Assembly (NCBI GenBank): GCA_001839685.1
Contig: MLAK01000565.1
Span: 1-64,000, forward strand
Length of the DNA: 64,000 nucleotides
Origin: Tritrichomonas foetus
Taxonomy: Eukaryota; Parabasalia; Tritrichomonadida; Tritrichomonadidae
Reading direction: 5' to 3'
Part shown: in pieces, positions 1-10,047 of the stretch
Layout: every line of letters begins with the position of its first letter
Numbering within the stretch: the first letter of the stretch is position 1
The notes under the pieces: model-generated
What the model was told of the DNA's origin: nothing
The model's input: only the letters and a program-made list of their open reading frames with translations
The model's database searches: none
Made by a program: the position numbers and the translations under genes

Positions 1-95
1 TCAGATCCTTCTTGTGATAATAATGATGATGCTTCTTTCATGGAATTGTTCATTTCTTGAATTCTGGAATTAATCTTATTCAATTGAACATCAAG
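1..95 (-). repeat. Third copy of the 84-codon module, cut by the window edge
   Basis: Positions 1-95 match 1462-1556 with one visible substitution (aatgatg against aacgatg). The array therefore continues or recurs beyond the left edge. Confidence 0.85.
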
Positions 96-3000
96 AAGTT
101 CTTCTACTAAATTATCATTCTCTGACTCTATTCTATTTTTATAATTATTTGAATTACTCTTATTTTCATTGAACAATTTTTCTTTTGTTTGATCTATTGC
201 ACCTTCATTTTTATCTTCTTCTTCAATTTCAAATTCACCTATTCCTCTTTCAAATATTATATCTTCTAACCCTTCTGAATCAGATTCTCGCTTAATTTTT
301 ATGGTAGATAATGTAGCTCCTTCAAACAGATCATTGATTTCTTCAACTTCATTATCTTCCTTTTCTTTATTCAGTCCCAATTTTATCAATTCATTTATAT
401 GCTTTTCATCCACTTTTTCATCCACTTGATCAATTTCTGTTTTATTATTTGTATCATTTAATCCAATACGTCGAATTGCTTCACTCAGTTGAGATTTTTC
501 TCTCGCTAAAAGTTCGCGATCTTTCTTTTGAAGTTCGTTGATGTTTTTTTGTGTGATCTCGTAAGATTTCAAAATATATTGTATACGATCATTAATTTCT
601 TTCAATTGTTCATCAAGTGGAACATCATTTAATTCTGACGGTATATTATCACCATAAACAGATTGTTGAATGCTTTGAAGATTCTCACTAATTCTTTTAT
701 TATCTGCTTCGAGACTTTGTATACGTTCAATAAATTTCTTGGTTTTGAGAAGGTTTTCTTTTTCTTCTTTTTGTTTAAGTGATTTGATTAGAGATAATTC
801 GTCTTCATATTCTGTCTTTTTATTGAACAAATCAAGGATTTGAGATTTGATGAAATCAATATGCGATCCTATACTTGGAAGATCTTTTTCATCAACTTCA
901 TCTTCAATTGGTAAAACATTTTCGATAGACCGAAGGCATAATAAAATATTAGGTGAATCAGATTTGGTTGCTTTAAGAGTGGGGACATGAGGTGAAACAT
1001 TAACACCATCAAATAAGTCATCAATTTCATGATCTAAATCAGATTCATTACCATTTTGAATTAGAGAATGAATTGTGTGAATTTCAGAATGATTGTTTTT
1101 AGATTGGCCCATAGAATCAGATGATGGAATAGAAGAAATAGTTGAAAGTTCAATATTGCGAATAGCTTGGCCAAGTTGGGATTTTTGTTGATCCAGAAGC
1201 TGCTTGTGCTGTTGAGGGTCATCATCTGTATGTTTGAGTTTATAAATAGAGGAATGAAGAATGGACTGAATACGAGAATGGATTTGAGAGAGCTGGGCAT
1301 CAAGTGGCTCTTCGGTTAAACCTTCTGGAAGTGTTTCACCATAGATAGAACGTTCAAGAATTTCAAGTGTATCATTGGCACGTTGTTTGTCTGATTCAAG
1401 TGATTTGATACGTTCAACTAATTGTTCAACATTAGATCCAATATCACCTTTCTTAGATTCATCAGATCCTTCTTGTGATAATAACGATGATGCTTCTTTC
1501 ATGGAATTGTTCATTTCTTGAATTCTGGAATTAATCTTATTCAATTGAACATCAAGTGGTTCTTCGGTTAAACCTTCTGGAACATTGTTGCCATAAACTG
1601 TGTTTGCAAGTTCTTGAAGATTATCCTTAAGTTGTTGTTTGTCTGATTCAAGTGATTTGATACGTTCAACTAATTGTTCAACATTAGATCCAATATCACC
1701 TTTCTTAGATTCATCAGATCCTTCTTGTGATAATAACGATGATGCTTCTTTCATGGAATTGTTCATTTCTTGAATTCTGGAATTAATCTTATTCAATTGA
1801 ACATCAAGTGGTTCTTCGGTTAAACCTTCTGGAACATTGTTGCCATAAACTGTGTTTGCAAGTTCTTGAAGATTGGAATTTATAAAGTCGATGGAGTTTG
1901 GAGCAGAATCAGAAATTGAAGTTTTGCTTCCAGCTGTTGATGGAAGAGGCCTTTTCATTTGCTTTAATAAGTCTTTAATAGATTTCCTTTCATGCTTGGT
2001 CGACAATTCGTCTGAGAGATTGTGATTTTCATTGTCAAAGTCTTCAGGAACAGAAGAAGTATCAGATATGAGAGGGTTTATCGAGAGTTGATCATTCTGG
2101 TGTTGATTGGATTGAGAATGATTGTGAGAAGAAAGAATTTGAGTATATGCGGTAGAGGTATCAGAATTTGACAAATGAGATGGAATCGAACGCGAAGTTG
2201 GTTCAAAAATGGAAAGATTATCTTTCAAAAATGTCGTGAATTTGTCGCGTGATTCATTAGAAATTAGTTCATCGTAAATATGAGAAATAATATGAATAAT
2301 AAGTTCAATTCGATCTTCAAGTGGTTCATTACTTGTTTCAGGACATATTTCATTATTAAATGTAGCTTGTTCAATCCTATTAAGACCATTAATTAATTCA
2401 TAATTGGTCTTCTTAAGTTTCTTCAATTTTCGTCGTAGTTGTTTATTCGATTGTTTGGATTTAGATGATTTATCATCAGTTTGAGTATCTTCATCTTCAT
2501 TAAAATCAATGGAATCAATTTTATCATCATTATCATCATCACTTGCTTCAATGAATTTCAATTCATTTTCATATTCTTGTTTCTTATTAAATAATTCAGA
2601 AACTTTATTCTTAATGAAATCAAAACGAGTTTCAATATTAGAAAATTCTGCTTCTTCTTCTTCTTCTAATGTTAAAATATCTTCAATATTCTTAAGATAT
2701 GCTAAAATTTCTAAGTTTTCAGTTGTTGGATGGCAGGATGGACGCTCACTAGTATTAGTACCTTCAAATAAATCATCAACATTTTCTGCATCAATGGATT
2801 GACGTGGTTTACGTAAACCTAAACGAATTAGATCTCGAATGGTTTCTTTCTTTTCTTCTTCTTCATTTTCGATTAAAGTAATTCCTCTTGATATTGCACC
2901 TTCAATGTTTACCTGATATTTGAGACAGAATAATTCAAATACTTTCCTTAATGTGATGAGAGCATTTGTGCATGATGCATGATCAATCTCCAAGTCATGA

Positions 3001-5723
3001 ACAATCGAAATATTTTTCAGTTCTTTTTGAATTGAGTCTATTTCACAAATGTTTCTCTTCGCTTCAGCATCCAACATATCTTGTTGGTTATGTAATGAAG
3101 CAAGTTCATTTTTCAGGATAATGTTTTGTTGAGAAATATTAGCAGCATCATTAGTTAAACACATAATTTTATCTCGGAAATAATTAATTTTTTGATCTTT
3201 ATCAAGAATTGAATCACCACGAACGATAACCTCTTTGGCTATTTTATACACATCATTTGGATTTTGATTTTCGATAAGCTGAACATTCATTAACCGCTTT
3301 TGAATATTCGTTGTTAATACTTGCATATCTTCGTTTGTCTCTGAAATTCCATCAATTGAAGATAATGTATTGCTTATTGCAATAAGATATTGAGCATATT
3401 TCGTTGTAATTGTGTCAGATGTACGTAATTGCTCTTCGAGATTTGAAATAGTATTGTCAACTTTATGTAAATGATGAATATTATTTTCTTTCAATTTATT
3501 ATTTTCCCTGATAATAATTTGATTATTCTTCTCGCAGGCAGCTAGTCTGCTTTTCGTATTTCCTAATTCTTGACTTAACTTCGTCTTTTCATCAGAAATT
3601 TCTTTCAGCGATTTTTCATAAAAACAACAACGTTTATCTGAATCAGTGATTTCATTTCCCTCTTGAAGAATTTTTTCTGCGTCTTTGCCTTCTTCAACAT
3701 ATTCAATTGTTTGCATATTTAGTGATTGAATTCTTTTTTGAATTTCAATGGCTTTGGCCACAAAATCATTATCATCAACTTTTGTTGATTCGATATTATC
3801 TATTGTAGTTCCATCAATTTGTCTCAATGTTAAATCTATGTTCTTAATAGAATCAGAAAGTAATGAAACTGTTGTTTCTAAATTGCTATTTTGAGTTTGT
3901 AATTTTGTTATATTTCCTTTATCTTTTTCAATAATATTAATTTTTTCTTTCTGTTGTTCACGAATTGTATTTTCAAGTGTAGTTATATGATCGTTTTGCT
4001 TTTCGAATTTAATTTGAAGATTGATTAATTCTTTTTCTGCTTCTTCTTTGAGTTTATCGATCTTATCGAATTCAATCTTGTAAAATTTCCTTAATTCAGA
4101 TGGGTCTTTGAATGTCTCACTTTTTTGAATGATTTCAGGAAGGTTTGAAAATGAAGTTTGGTGTTTGATTTGATTTTTAAGATCACCTGTTGCTAATTTA
4201 GCTATTGCACTTTGAATTAATATGGATCTAGAAATAAGATCATCATTTGAAATGTCATTTTCTTCATGAGAAATTCCTAATTTGCTTTCAATATTGGAAA
4301 AGTTCTGTTCAAGTTGTTTCGAGACTTCATTATTGGAATCATTGATGTTATTAAGGAGTAAAAGTTGACTTTGCATGCTTTCACTACTTGAAAGACTTTT
4401 TCTATGAGTTTTTCTAAGTTCATCTTGAAGTGATAAAATATGATCTTGCATTTGTAAAATTTGTTTGTCTGATCTTTCTTTATCTTTGCTAAATTTCGCG
4501 TCAATTACTGCCATTTCTTGCAATTTTTCCTCATAGAATTTGGAACGTTCATTTGGATCTGAAATTTCTGATCCAAGTTTTGAAACATCGCACTTGAGCT
4601 TATCGATGTCATCCGATGTAATTCCAATGTTTTTCTCGATTTTCAAAAGTCTACGTTGAACTGATTTGGTTTTTTCTGTAAAATCAGTATTTGAATCAAA
4701 CTCTTCGCCGTCGTAAACGTTTAATGATTCATGAAGATTTAATAGACATTCTTCAAGTAGTTTTTCTTTCTTTTGGCTTTCATCAATTTTCAAAAGCATA
4801 ATATCGAGTTTATCATTCAGAAGCTGATCACCTTCTTGTGATTCTTTCAGTTGATGCAAATATTCTGCTTCAGCCGATAAACTGGCTTCATTGTTGGCTT
4901 TGGCCTGGTCTTGAAGTTGTCCAAGTAATTCATTCTTCATTGCTTCCAGTTCATTTTGAAGAGATGATGAATTTTGCATCTGCTTCATTTTCAGCATTTG
5001 AATTTGTAATTGTCGTTCATAGCTTGCCTTTGTTGAGCGAAGCAGTTCCGCGTGCCTCACTCTTTCGTTTTCGAGATCTGATAATAATTCCTGATTTTCA
5101 TTTTCAAGCCGAAGAACCCTGGATTCTTGTAATTGGAGGTTATCGTTATCCACTACTTTTGAATCGATCTGACTTTTGATATTTTGATTTAATGCAGAGA
5201 TTATATGTTGAATAACATATGGACGATCTTCTTGGGAAGAATGTTTCAAGGTTTCCACAAGTCCTTGAACTTCTTCGTTTGGTGAATCTTCGCATTCGTT
5301 CACAATAAAGTCGAAAGTCATTCGGAATTCGGCATCAGATTTTCCTTTTTCTTCTTGCAACGAGTTAAATAAATTGCTGATTTCAATTATTTCTTTTTTC
5401 ATTTTATTGAATTCGTTTGAGTTCTCACCCCTCCTTTTTCTTTCGATAATCAGAAGTGCAAGATCGCGAAGAGCTTGGAACTTAATTGTATCAACTTCCG
5501 TGTCCCAGCATTGTTCTTGCAACTCTTCTTTGACTATATTGGCGATAAGATTAATCGGCTGGATGAGAACTGTGTCCAATCTCTCTTTGACTCGGTTATA
5601 GTCGACTGTCTGTAAATTTTCTGGTGCATAATAATGAATAAACGATTTGCCGCGATGAATCCTGATTTCTTCGAGGGATTTCGATCCCTTCATTGTAATA
5701 TCGACGTTTCCGTCAAGACTCAT
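1..5723 (-). CDS. Giant repeat-containing coiled-coil protein (C-terminus beyond window)
   Basis: An uninterrupted frame runs from the ATG at 5723 (MSLDGNVDITMKG) to the left edge, giving about 1,907 codons with no stop. After a roughly 200-residue globular N-terminus the protein is almost entirely Glu/Lys/Gln/Ser-rich heptad sequence, so a long coiled coil is expected. Four degenerate repeats of about 150 residues carry an FYE/FYK/YFRDK core (4513-4560, 4070-4108, 3613-3649, 3172-3207). Further on, acidic modules with a DDLFEG or DDLFDG core recur, and near the edge there are near-identical 84-codon repeats. Giant coiled-coil proteins of this kind are common in trichomonads and often have cytoskeletal or Golgi/centrosome-like roles, but no specific orthologue is recognised. 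The true C-terminus is not in the window. Confidence 0.9.
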   Translation of the reverse strand, partial: MSLDGNVDITMKGSKSLEEIRIHRGKSFIHYYAPENLQTVDYNRVKERLDTVLIQPINLIANIVKEELQEQCWDTEVDTIKFQALRDLALLIIERKRRGENSNEFNKMKKEIIEISNLFNSLQEEKGKSDAEFRMTFDFIVNECEDSPNEEVQGLVETLKHSSQEDRPYVIQHIISALNQNIKSQIDSKVVDNDNLQLQESRVLRLENENQELLSDLENERVRHAELLRSTKASYERQLQIQMLKMKQMQNSSSLQNELEAMKNELLGQLQDQAKANNEASLSAEAEYLHQLKESQEGDQLLNDKLDIMLLKIDESQKKEKLLEECLLNLHESLNVYDGEEFDSNTDFTEKTKSVQRRLLKIEKNIGITSDDIDKLKCDVSKLGSEISDPNERSKFYEEKLQEMAVIDAKFSKDKERSDKQILQMQDHILSLQDELRKTHRKSLSSSESMQSQLLLLNNINDSNNEVSKQLEQNFSNIESKLGISHEENDISNDDLISRSILIQSAIAKLATGDLKNQIKHQTSFSNLPEIIQKSETFKDPSELRKFYKIEFDKIDKLKEEAEKELINLQIKFEKQNDHITTLENTIREQQKEKINIIEKDKGNITKLQTQNSNLETTVSLLSDSIKNIDLTLRQIDGTTIDNIESTKVDDNDFVAKAIEIQKRIQSLNMQTIEYVEEGKDAEKILQEGNEITDSDKRCCFYEKSLKEISDEKTKLSQELGNTKSRLAACEKNNQIIIRENNKLKENNIHHLHKVDNTISNLEEQLRTSDTITTKYAQYLIAISNTLSSIDGISETNEDMQVLTTNIQKRLMNVQLIENQNPNDVYKIAKEVIVRGDSILDKDQKINYFRDKIMCLTNDAANISQQNIILKNELASLHNQQDMLDAEAKRNICEIDSIQKELKNISIVHDLEIDHASCTNALITLRKVFELFCLKYQVNIEGAISRGITLIENEEEEKKETIRDLIRLGLRKPRQSIDAENVDDLFEGTNTSERPSCHPTTENLEILAYLKNIEDILTLEEEEEAEFSNIETRFDFIKNKVSELFNKKQEYENELKFIEASDDDNDDKIDSIDFNEDEDTQTDDKSSKSKQSNKQLRRKLKKLKKTNYELINGLNRIEQATFNNEICPETSNEPLEDRIELIIHIISHIYDELISNESRDKFTTFLKDNLSIFEPTSRSIPSHLSNSDTSTAYTQILSSHNHSQSNQHQNDQLSINPLISDTSSVPEDFDNENHNLSDELSTKHERKSIKDLLKQMKRPLPSTAGSKTSISDSAPNSIDFINSNLQELANTVYGNNVPEGLTEEPLDVQLNKINSRIQEMNNSMKEASSLLSQEGSDESKKGDIGSNVEQLVERIKSLESDKQQLKDNLQELANTVYGNNVPEGLTEEPLDVQLNKINSRIQEMNNSMKEASSLLSQEGSDESKKGDIGSNVEQLVERIKSLESDKQRANDTLEILERSIYGETLPEGLTEEPLDAQLSQIHSRIQSILHSSIYKLKHTDDDPQQHKQLLDQQKSQLGQAIRNIELSTISSIPSSDSMGQSKNNHSEIHTIHSLIQNGNESDLDHEIDDLFDGVNVSPHVPTLKATKSDSPNILLCLRSIENVLPIEDEVDEKDLPSIGSHIDFIKSQILDLFNKKTEYEDELSLIKSLKQKEEKENLLKTKKFIERIQSLEADNKRISENLQSIQQSVYGDNIPSELNDVPLDEQLKEINDRIQYILKSYEITQKNINELQKKDRELLAREKSQLSEAIRRIGLNDTNNKTEIDQVDEKVDEKHINELIKLGLNKEKEDNEVEEINDLFEGATLSTIKIKRESDSEGLEDIIFERGIGEFEIEEEDKNEGAIDQTKEKLFNENKSNSNNYKNRIESENDNLVEELLDVQLNKINSRIQEMNNSMKEASSLLSQEGS
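1382..1874 (-). repeat. Tandem 252-bp (84-codon) coding repeat, two identical copies
   Basis: Positions 1382-1622 and 1634-1874 read as identical by eye over 241 bp with a period of 252 bp, so the frame is kept. Each encodes a coiled-coil module containing YGNNVPEGLTEEPLDVQL. A related, more diverged module precedes them. The lack of synonymous changes suggests a recent duplication or gene conversion inside the coiled-coil gene. Confidence 0.9.
3172..4560 (-). repeat. Four degenerate ~150-residue protein repeats
   Basis: Related motifs DPNERSKFYEEK, DPSELRKFYKIEF, DSDKRCCFYEKSL and DKDQKINYFRDK end at about 4560, 4108, 3649 and 3207. The spacings are about 452, 459 and 442 bp. Each is preceded by an I.KRIQ/I.SAIAK-type segment. 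The protein was apparently built by old tandem duplication of a unit of about 150 residues. Confidence 0.7.
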
Positions 5724-8052
5724 CGATTTATTTTCTTTTTTATTTATTTATTTCAATTTGGTGAAAACTTTTTCATACACCTTAGATCATTAATTAACTT
5801 TTTCAATATAAAAGAATGAAGTAGATTTGATTGATTTGAATATAATTGAGAACTATGTTTATTCAATAATTGAGAGTTATGAATTTTGAAAAATTGACCA
5901 TTAGAATTTCACATAAATTGAATAGCATAGGTTAACTTTAATAGTATGTTTGGTCATCAGAGATCTGATAAACTGGAAATTCAATTGTTATTTGGTTTTA
6001 TGGTGCACAAAAATCATTCAAAAAAAATCATTCATTGATTATGAATTGAAGAACATGAATTGAATTGATAAAATTATTTTTCCTAACAGAAATGTCTGTT
6101 AATGAGTATTCAAATAATATATTAGAAAATATCTTTTTTCCCTTTCTTTTTTAATTTATATGTAATTATTCTCCTAAAATAATTTACCTCGATTTTTAGA
6201 TTATAAACTGGAGGTATTATAATCTTTCCGCACATTTTTTTCGAAATATCTTAGGATATTTCACTTCAGCCCGTTTATTAGAATTTTTCATTTGATAAGT
6301 TGAGTCAATATTTAAATATGTATTGAAAAAATGATATTTTTCAATAAATTCGGTTAAAACTTTTTGTGTTATTTATTCGCCGTTTTCTTGACATTATTTT
6401 GTTGTGTGGATCGACGAATGAATAGAAAGAATACAGAAAGAAGAATAAGAGACATGAAAAGAATGTTATTAAAAACCAAAAACAAAATCAACTTATTAAG
6501 AATATATAATCTCAATGAAAACAATTATTACAAAAACATACATCTAAAAATTGTTGTATCAGAAGTTTGATATTTTAATTTAACACTTAAATATTGTGGT
6601 ATATCGTTGATAATATCAAAACTCTCCATTTGTCCTATGTTTTCACTTTTTCGAATCGTATTGATAGTTCAATTCGAACCATCAATTACATAATATATTT
6701 AGCATCATAGCATGAATGTAGATATTTACTTTCAACATCAATCCTATGAGAAAAAAGATTGAAGTTATACAAGTTGAAGCTGTATGTATAAATTGTAATT
6801 TTGAAAAATAATAGATTTAAAATTGGAAAACGATGTGTATTCATCCAATATTTAGTAATTGGCGAAAATATGCAAAACAACTTGGATTTCTCAGTCAATT
6901 TGAAACAAAGATCGAATAGATTATGAGTATCGCTTTATTCACAATTTGCATCAAACTTTATCTCTATCTAAAGTCATTAATGAGATTTGATAGAGAGTTG
7001 TTTTAATTTTATCAAAAAGTTGATTAGAATAAATGTATTTCTTATTGTCGAGATTTGGAGGTACTTCCATCAATGTTACAAAATGGCGATGATAATTTTA
7101 CCATATTTTCCTACTCTACTTTGTAATATTGCCATAAAGCTAACTTCATCAATTCTTTTCTCATGTTTTCATGATTAATACCACTCTTTTCGGCGAAGCG
7201 ATATCAAAAAAGCATCATTGTTTGTTGTATATAAGATCAGATATCAGGAAGTATTTTTACAAAAAATATTGTTAATCCATGGTACTTTTCTGATATAATT
7301 GAGATATATATCAATCACTTTTTATGATATTCGCTCTTTAAAAGAATTTACATCTTAATCCTTGATCTAATAGAATGCAATTTTGATATCCATGTCTATT
7401 TCTAAACAATTAGAATGAGGGAACCAATGAAATTGATCAGATTTTCTAAAGCTCCAATAGAATCAACATTGTTAGGAAATTTCTGCATATATCCAATATA
7501 ATCAACAGTGTTATAAAATAAATTTTTTCGATTTCTTCGATTTGGATATATGCAGAAATCTGTTGGAGATATTCGAAAGAAACAATGTCGAACTTCACAT
7601 CTCGATTATTCAAAATATTACATCAAAGATTGAAAATATCTTCATTTTCTATGTTCAAATCAAGTTCATTCTATGACATGTGAAAAAGATAATTTTTGGA
7701 GGTGAGGGATATATACATAGACATATTGCAAAAGTACAAATATTGGAAGCATCTTTAGTTCTATAAAGAATAATTCTTAGTTCTAATAGAATGTCAAAAG
7801 GCCAGGCTCGAAATCAATCTGATGGGTATAATGGAAAATCCACTCAACGTGAGTAACTGAAAAGGAAAAGTCTGTCATAGTTACCATATTCCTGTGAAAT
7901 TTAAGCGTAATATACCACTGAATTCGATGGCTATCAAGTTTTAATGGTATTTTAATATTCGTCAATGAAAAAACGAATGAAAAAGTGGAGAAAAATATTA
8001 ATCCAAAAAATTTTATTTGAAAAATGATCATTTGCCGTGAGTCTGTGTGAAA
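5724..8052. other. Long intergenic region
   Basis: About 2.3 kb of AT-rich DNA between two minus-strand genes. Only short frames occur and none has coding character. It holds two TGAAAAAGTT-type motifs just upstream of the coiled-coil gene (about 5764-5775 and 5795-5805), one TCAAAAAGT at 7012-7020 and an 18-bp inverted repeat at 7479-7559. Confidence 0.7.
7479..7559. repeat. 18-bp perfect inverted repeat
   Basis: The left arm atttctgcatatatccaa (7479-7496) is the exact reverse complement of 7542-7559, with a 45-bp spacer. The two tccaata.aatcaaca direct repeats at about 7453 and 7492 lie beside the left arm. It could be a remnant of a small inverted-repeat element or a hairpin in the 3' region of DNAI1. 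Confidence 0.7.
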
Positions 8053-10047
8053 TCAAGCTGTTGGGAGTGCAGAAACTTTCTCAGGATGAACTATCCAAGA
8101 GACACCCATTGCCTTCTCGAATTTCTCTGATTCGTCATGCGACATTGCTTCAATTCTTGCTTCTTCCTCTGCTGCTGGGTTTCCTCCATCATCGTCTTCG
8201 TCTGGTTGTTGTGTTAAATCTGGTAACAAACCACGGGAACCTCTTGACGAAGAACTCTTTGATAGTTTGTTTCTTGCTTCTTCTTCTTTTTCGATCTTTG
8301 TGTTCCTCCTAATGTTTGGTGAGAGCTTCATTGAGTGAATTCTTCCTTTGTCATCACCTACAAGTATGATTGGGTACTTCGGGTGGAATCTAACTGAAGT
8401 CAATGCTCCATCATTAGCTTCAACAACTTCTGTTTTACAGATTTCTTCATATCGCTTTACAGCTAAGTCATATATGAACAGTTCACCATCTGATGTAACT
8501 GTTGCGAAGATTGTTGATGAATGTGGAGCAAACATTACATCATTTGCATAGTAAGGTGCATAATCGAAAGCTTGAAGTGGTTCTTCTTCTTCTTCGCGCC
8601 AAATATTTACACACCAATCTGTTCCGCAAGTGGCGTAAACGTTTTGATGGAATCTGTTGAATGAAAGTGCAAGAACTGGTGGAGAGTGAGCATCAAAAGA
8701 CGTTGGTGGTTGAGTAGTTCTTGTTCGTAAAACTTGATAAATTCTACCATCATCACAAGCCACTGTGAAATGAGTGGAACTTTCGTTGTAATAATCAAGA
8801 CTAACAACACCAGCTGGCAATTGAGAAATTTCAGTGACTTTCATTTCATTTTGAATAAGGTTCCATTGTAAAATTCTTCCATCAAGACCGGCTGTTAATA
8901 AACTAAGGTTTCCTGATGCGTCTGGAGGCTGCCACCTGACAACTGTAACACCACTTGTGTGCTTTTCAGGATTCTTTAATGTGGTGAATGTTGGAATAGT
9001 TGAACGAGATCTCACATCATAAATAGCAACGTTTCCATCGGTCGAACCAGCAGCAATAATTGATGGATTTAAAGTATTCCAATCAATTGATGAAGCTGGT
9101 GCAGTTAATTCAATGAAGTTTCGAGGGGTGCTTTGATTCTTTAAAGTCCAAGTGCATAAATACCCTCGAAGTTGTGCAGGCTGTGGTTGACCTTTCTGTC
9201 CAACTGGTGAATAAGTAGCTGCGAAAAGATCTGGGACACCTGGATTCCATCTGATAGCGGTTACGCCATAGCCGGTTAAAGCTTCTGCTTTGAATTCCCA
9301 AAGTGGAAGAGTATAACCGCTCAAACGGGAAAGAGTATCACGTGCATCATCGAAATATTTGAAATCTAAGCAGGCGTTTGGATCCATGTTTTGATTGACA
9401 ACTCTTTCCATAATTCTGGTGACAGCCAAAGCGGACAGAGGTGGGGGAAGAAGAGGAACATTTCGATCTTTCGAATAAGCAGCAGCAATTTCGCGCTGGT
9501 TTGTGACACCTTTGCAATGTTTTGGCGTTGGGGCTTCACTGAGAGTTCCTTGATCGATATAAACGAGAATCGCTCCTTGTGTGGCACGGTCTGAGAAGTT
9601 GAACTGGTTACGAAGTAACTTTCCTCCCTTTTCGTTAGCATCTTCTTCCTCTTCTTCGCCGGCAGCTAATTCGGCAGCAGCGGCTTCTTCTTCGACCTTC
9701 ATTGGATTCACCGGACCAATTCGGCCTATTTGTGAAGCGTTGACAATAATTGAGTCGCCAGTTTGAACTTCCTCATATGTATTGGTTGAAAACTTTAAAC
9801 GAACAAGATTTTGAGGAGCTTGTGGATCTGTCACTTTAAGTTCTCTGTTGAATTCTTCATCCTTTTGCGCTTGAGTAAGAGTAAGTTGGTCTTTTGCGTG
9901 ACCTGGATTAATCGCCCCGAGATTTCCGAAGGAGCGCATTGAGACATGCGATCGAAAAACTGACGAAAGAAATATACTACTACGTCGAGAGACTGTTGCA
10001 TCGGTGATGGCACCGAGCTTTGTGGGCTGCGGGTTAGGTTCCGCCAT
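8053..10047 (-). CDS. DNAI1: Outer dynein arm intermediate chain 1 (DNAI1/IC78)
   Basis: This 664-residue WD-repeat protein is an axonemal outer-arm dynein intermediate chain, a scaffold joining heavy chains, light chains and the doublet microtubule. The N-terminal half has the DNAI1 signature PQAPQNLVRLKFSTNTYE (about residues 75-92), an acidic Glu/Ala stretch (about 118-138) and LRNQFNFSDRATQ (about 144-156), which matches the human L.NQFNFSERA segment. A DARDTLSRLSGYTLPLWEF block leads into the beta-propeller (about 250-560), with repeats such as SIDWNTLNPSIIAAGSTDG and SLLTAGLDGRILQW. The length fits the family (about 700 residues). The ATG at 10047 gives MAEPNPQPTK. The downstream propeller and IC-specific N-terminus distinguish it from cytoplasmic dynein intermediate chains. 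Confidence 0.95.
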   Translation of the reverse strand: MAEPNPQPTKLGAITDATVSRRSSIFLSSVFRSHVSMRSFGNLGAINPGHAKDQLTLTQAQKDEEFNRELKVTDPQAPQNLVRLKFSTNTYEEVQTGDSIIVNASQIGRIGPVNPMKVEEEAAAAELAAGEEEEEDANEKGGKLLRNQFNFSDRATQGAILVYIDQGTLSEAPTPKHCKGVTNQREIAAAYSKDRNVPLLPPPLSALAVTRIMERVVNQNMDPNACLDFKYFDDARDTLSRLSGYTLPLWEFKAEALTGYGVTAIRWNPGVPDLFAATYSPVGQKGQPQPAQLRGYLCTWTLKNQSTPRNFIELTAPASSIDWNTLNPSIIAAGSTDGNVAIYDVRSRSTIPTFTTLKNPEKHTSGVTVVRWQPPDASGNLSLLTAGLDGRILQWNLIQNEMKVTEISQLPAGVVSLDYYNESSTHFTVACDDGRIYQVLRTRTTQPPTSFDAHSPPVLALSFNRFHQNVYATCGTDWCVNIWREEEEEPLQAFDYAPYYANDVMFAPHSSTIFATVTSDGELFIYDLAVKRYEEICKTEVVEANDGALTSVRFHPKYPIILVGDDKGRIHSMKLSPNIRRNTKIEKEEEARNKLSKSSSSRGSRGLLPDLTQQPDEDDDGGNPAAEEEARIEAMSHDESEKFEKAMGVSWIVHPEKVSALPTA

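Noticed and set aside
2509..2802. Plus-strand Ser-rich frame inside the giant coiled-coil gene
   Set aside because: Antisense shadow of an acidic/coiled-coil reading frame.
6364..6570. 68-codon plus-strand frame in the long spacer
   Set aside because: Starts with a non-ATG codon and has no family resemblance; composition looks intergenic.
7783..8031. 82-codon minus-strand frame with hydrophobic N-terminus just after DNAI1
   Set aside because: Signal-peptide-like start, but no recognisable domain and AT-driven composition. It lies in the 3' region of DNAI1. Could be tested by transcripts.
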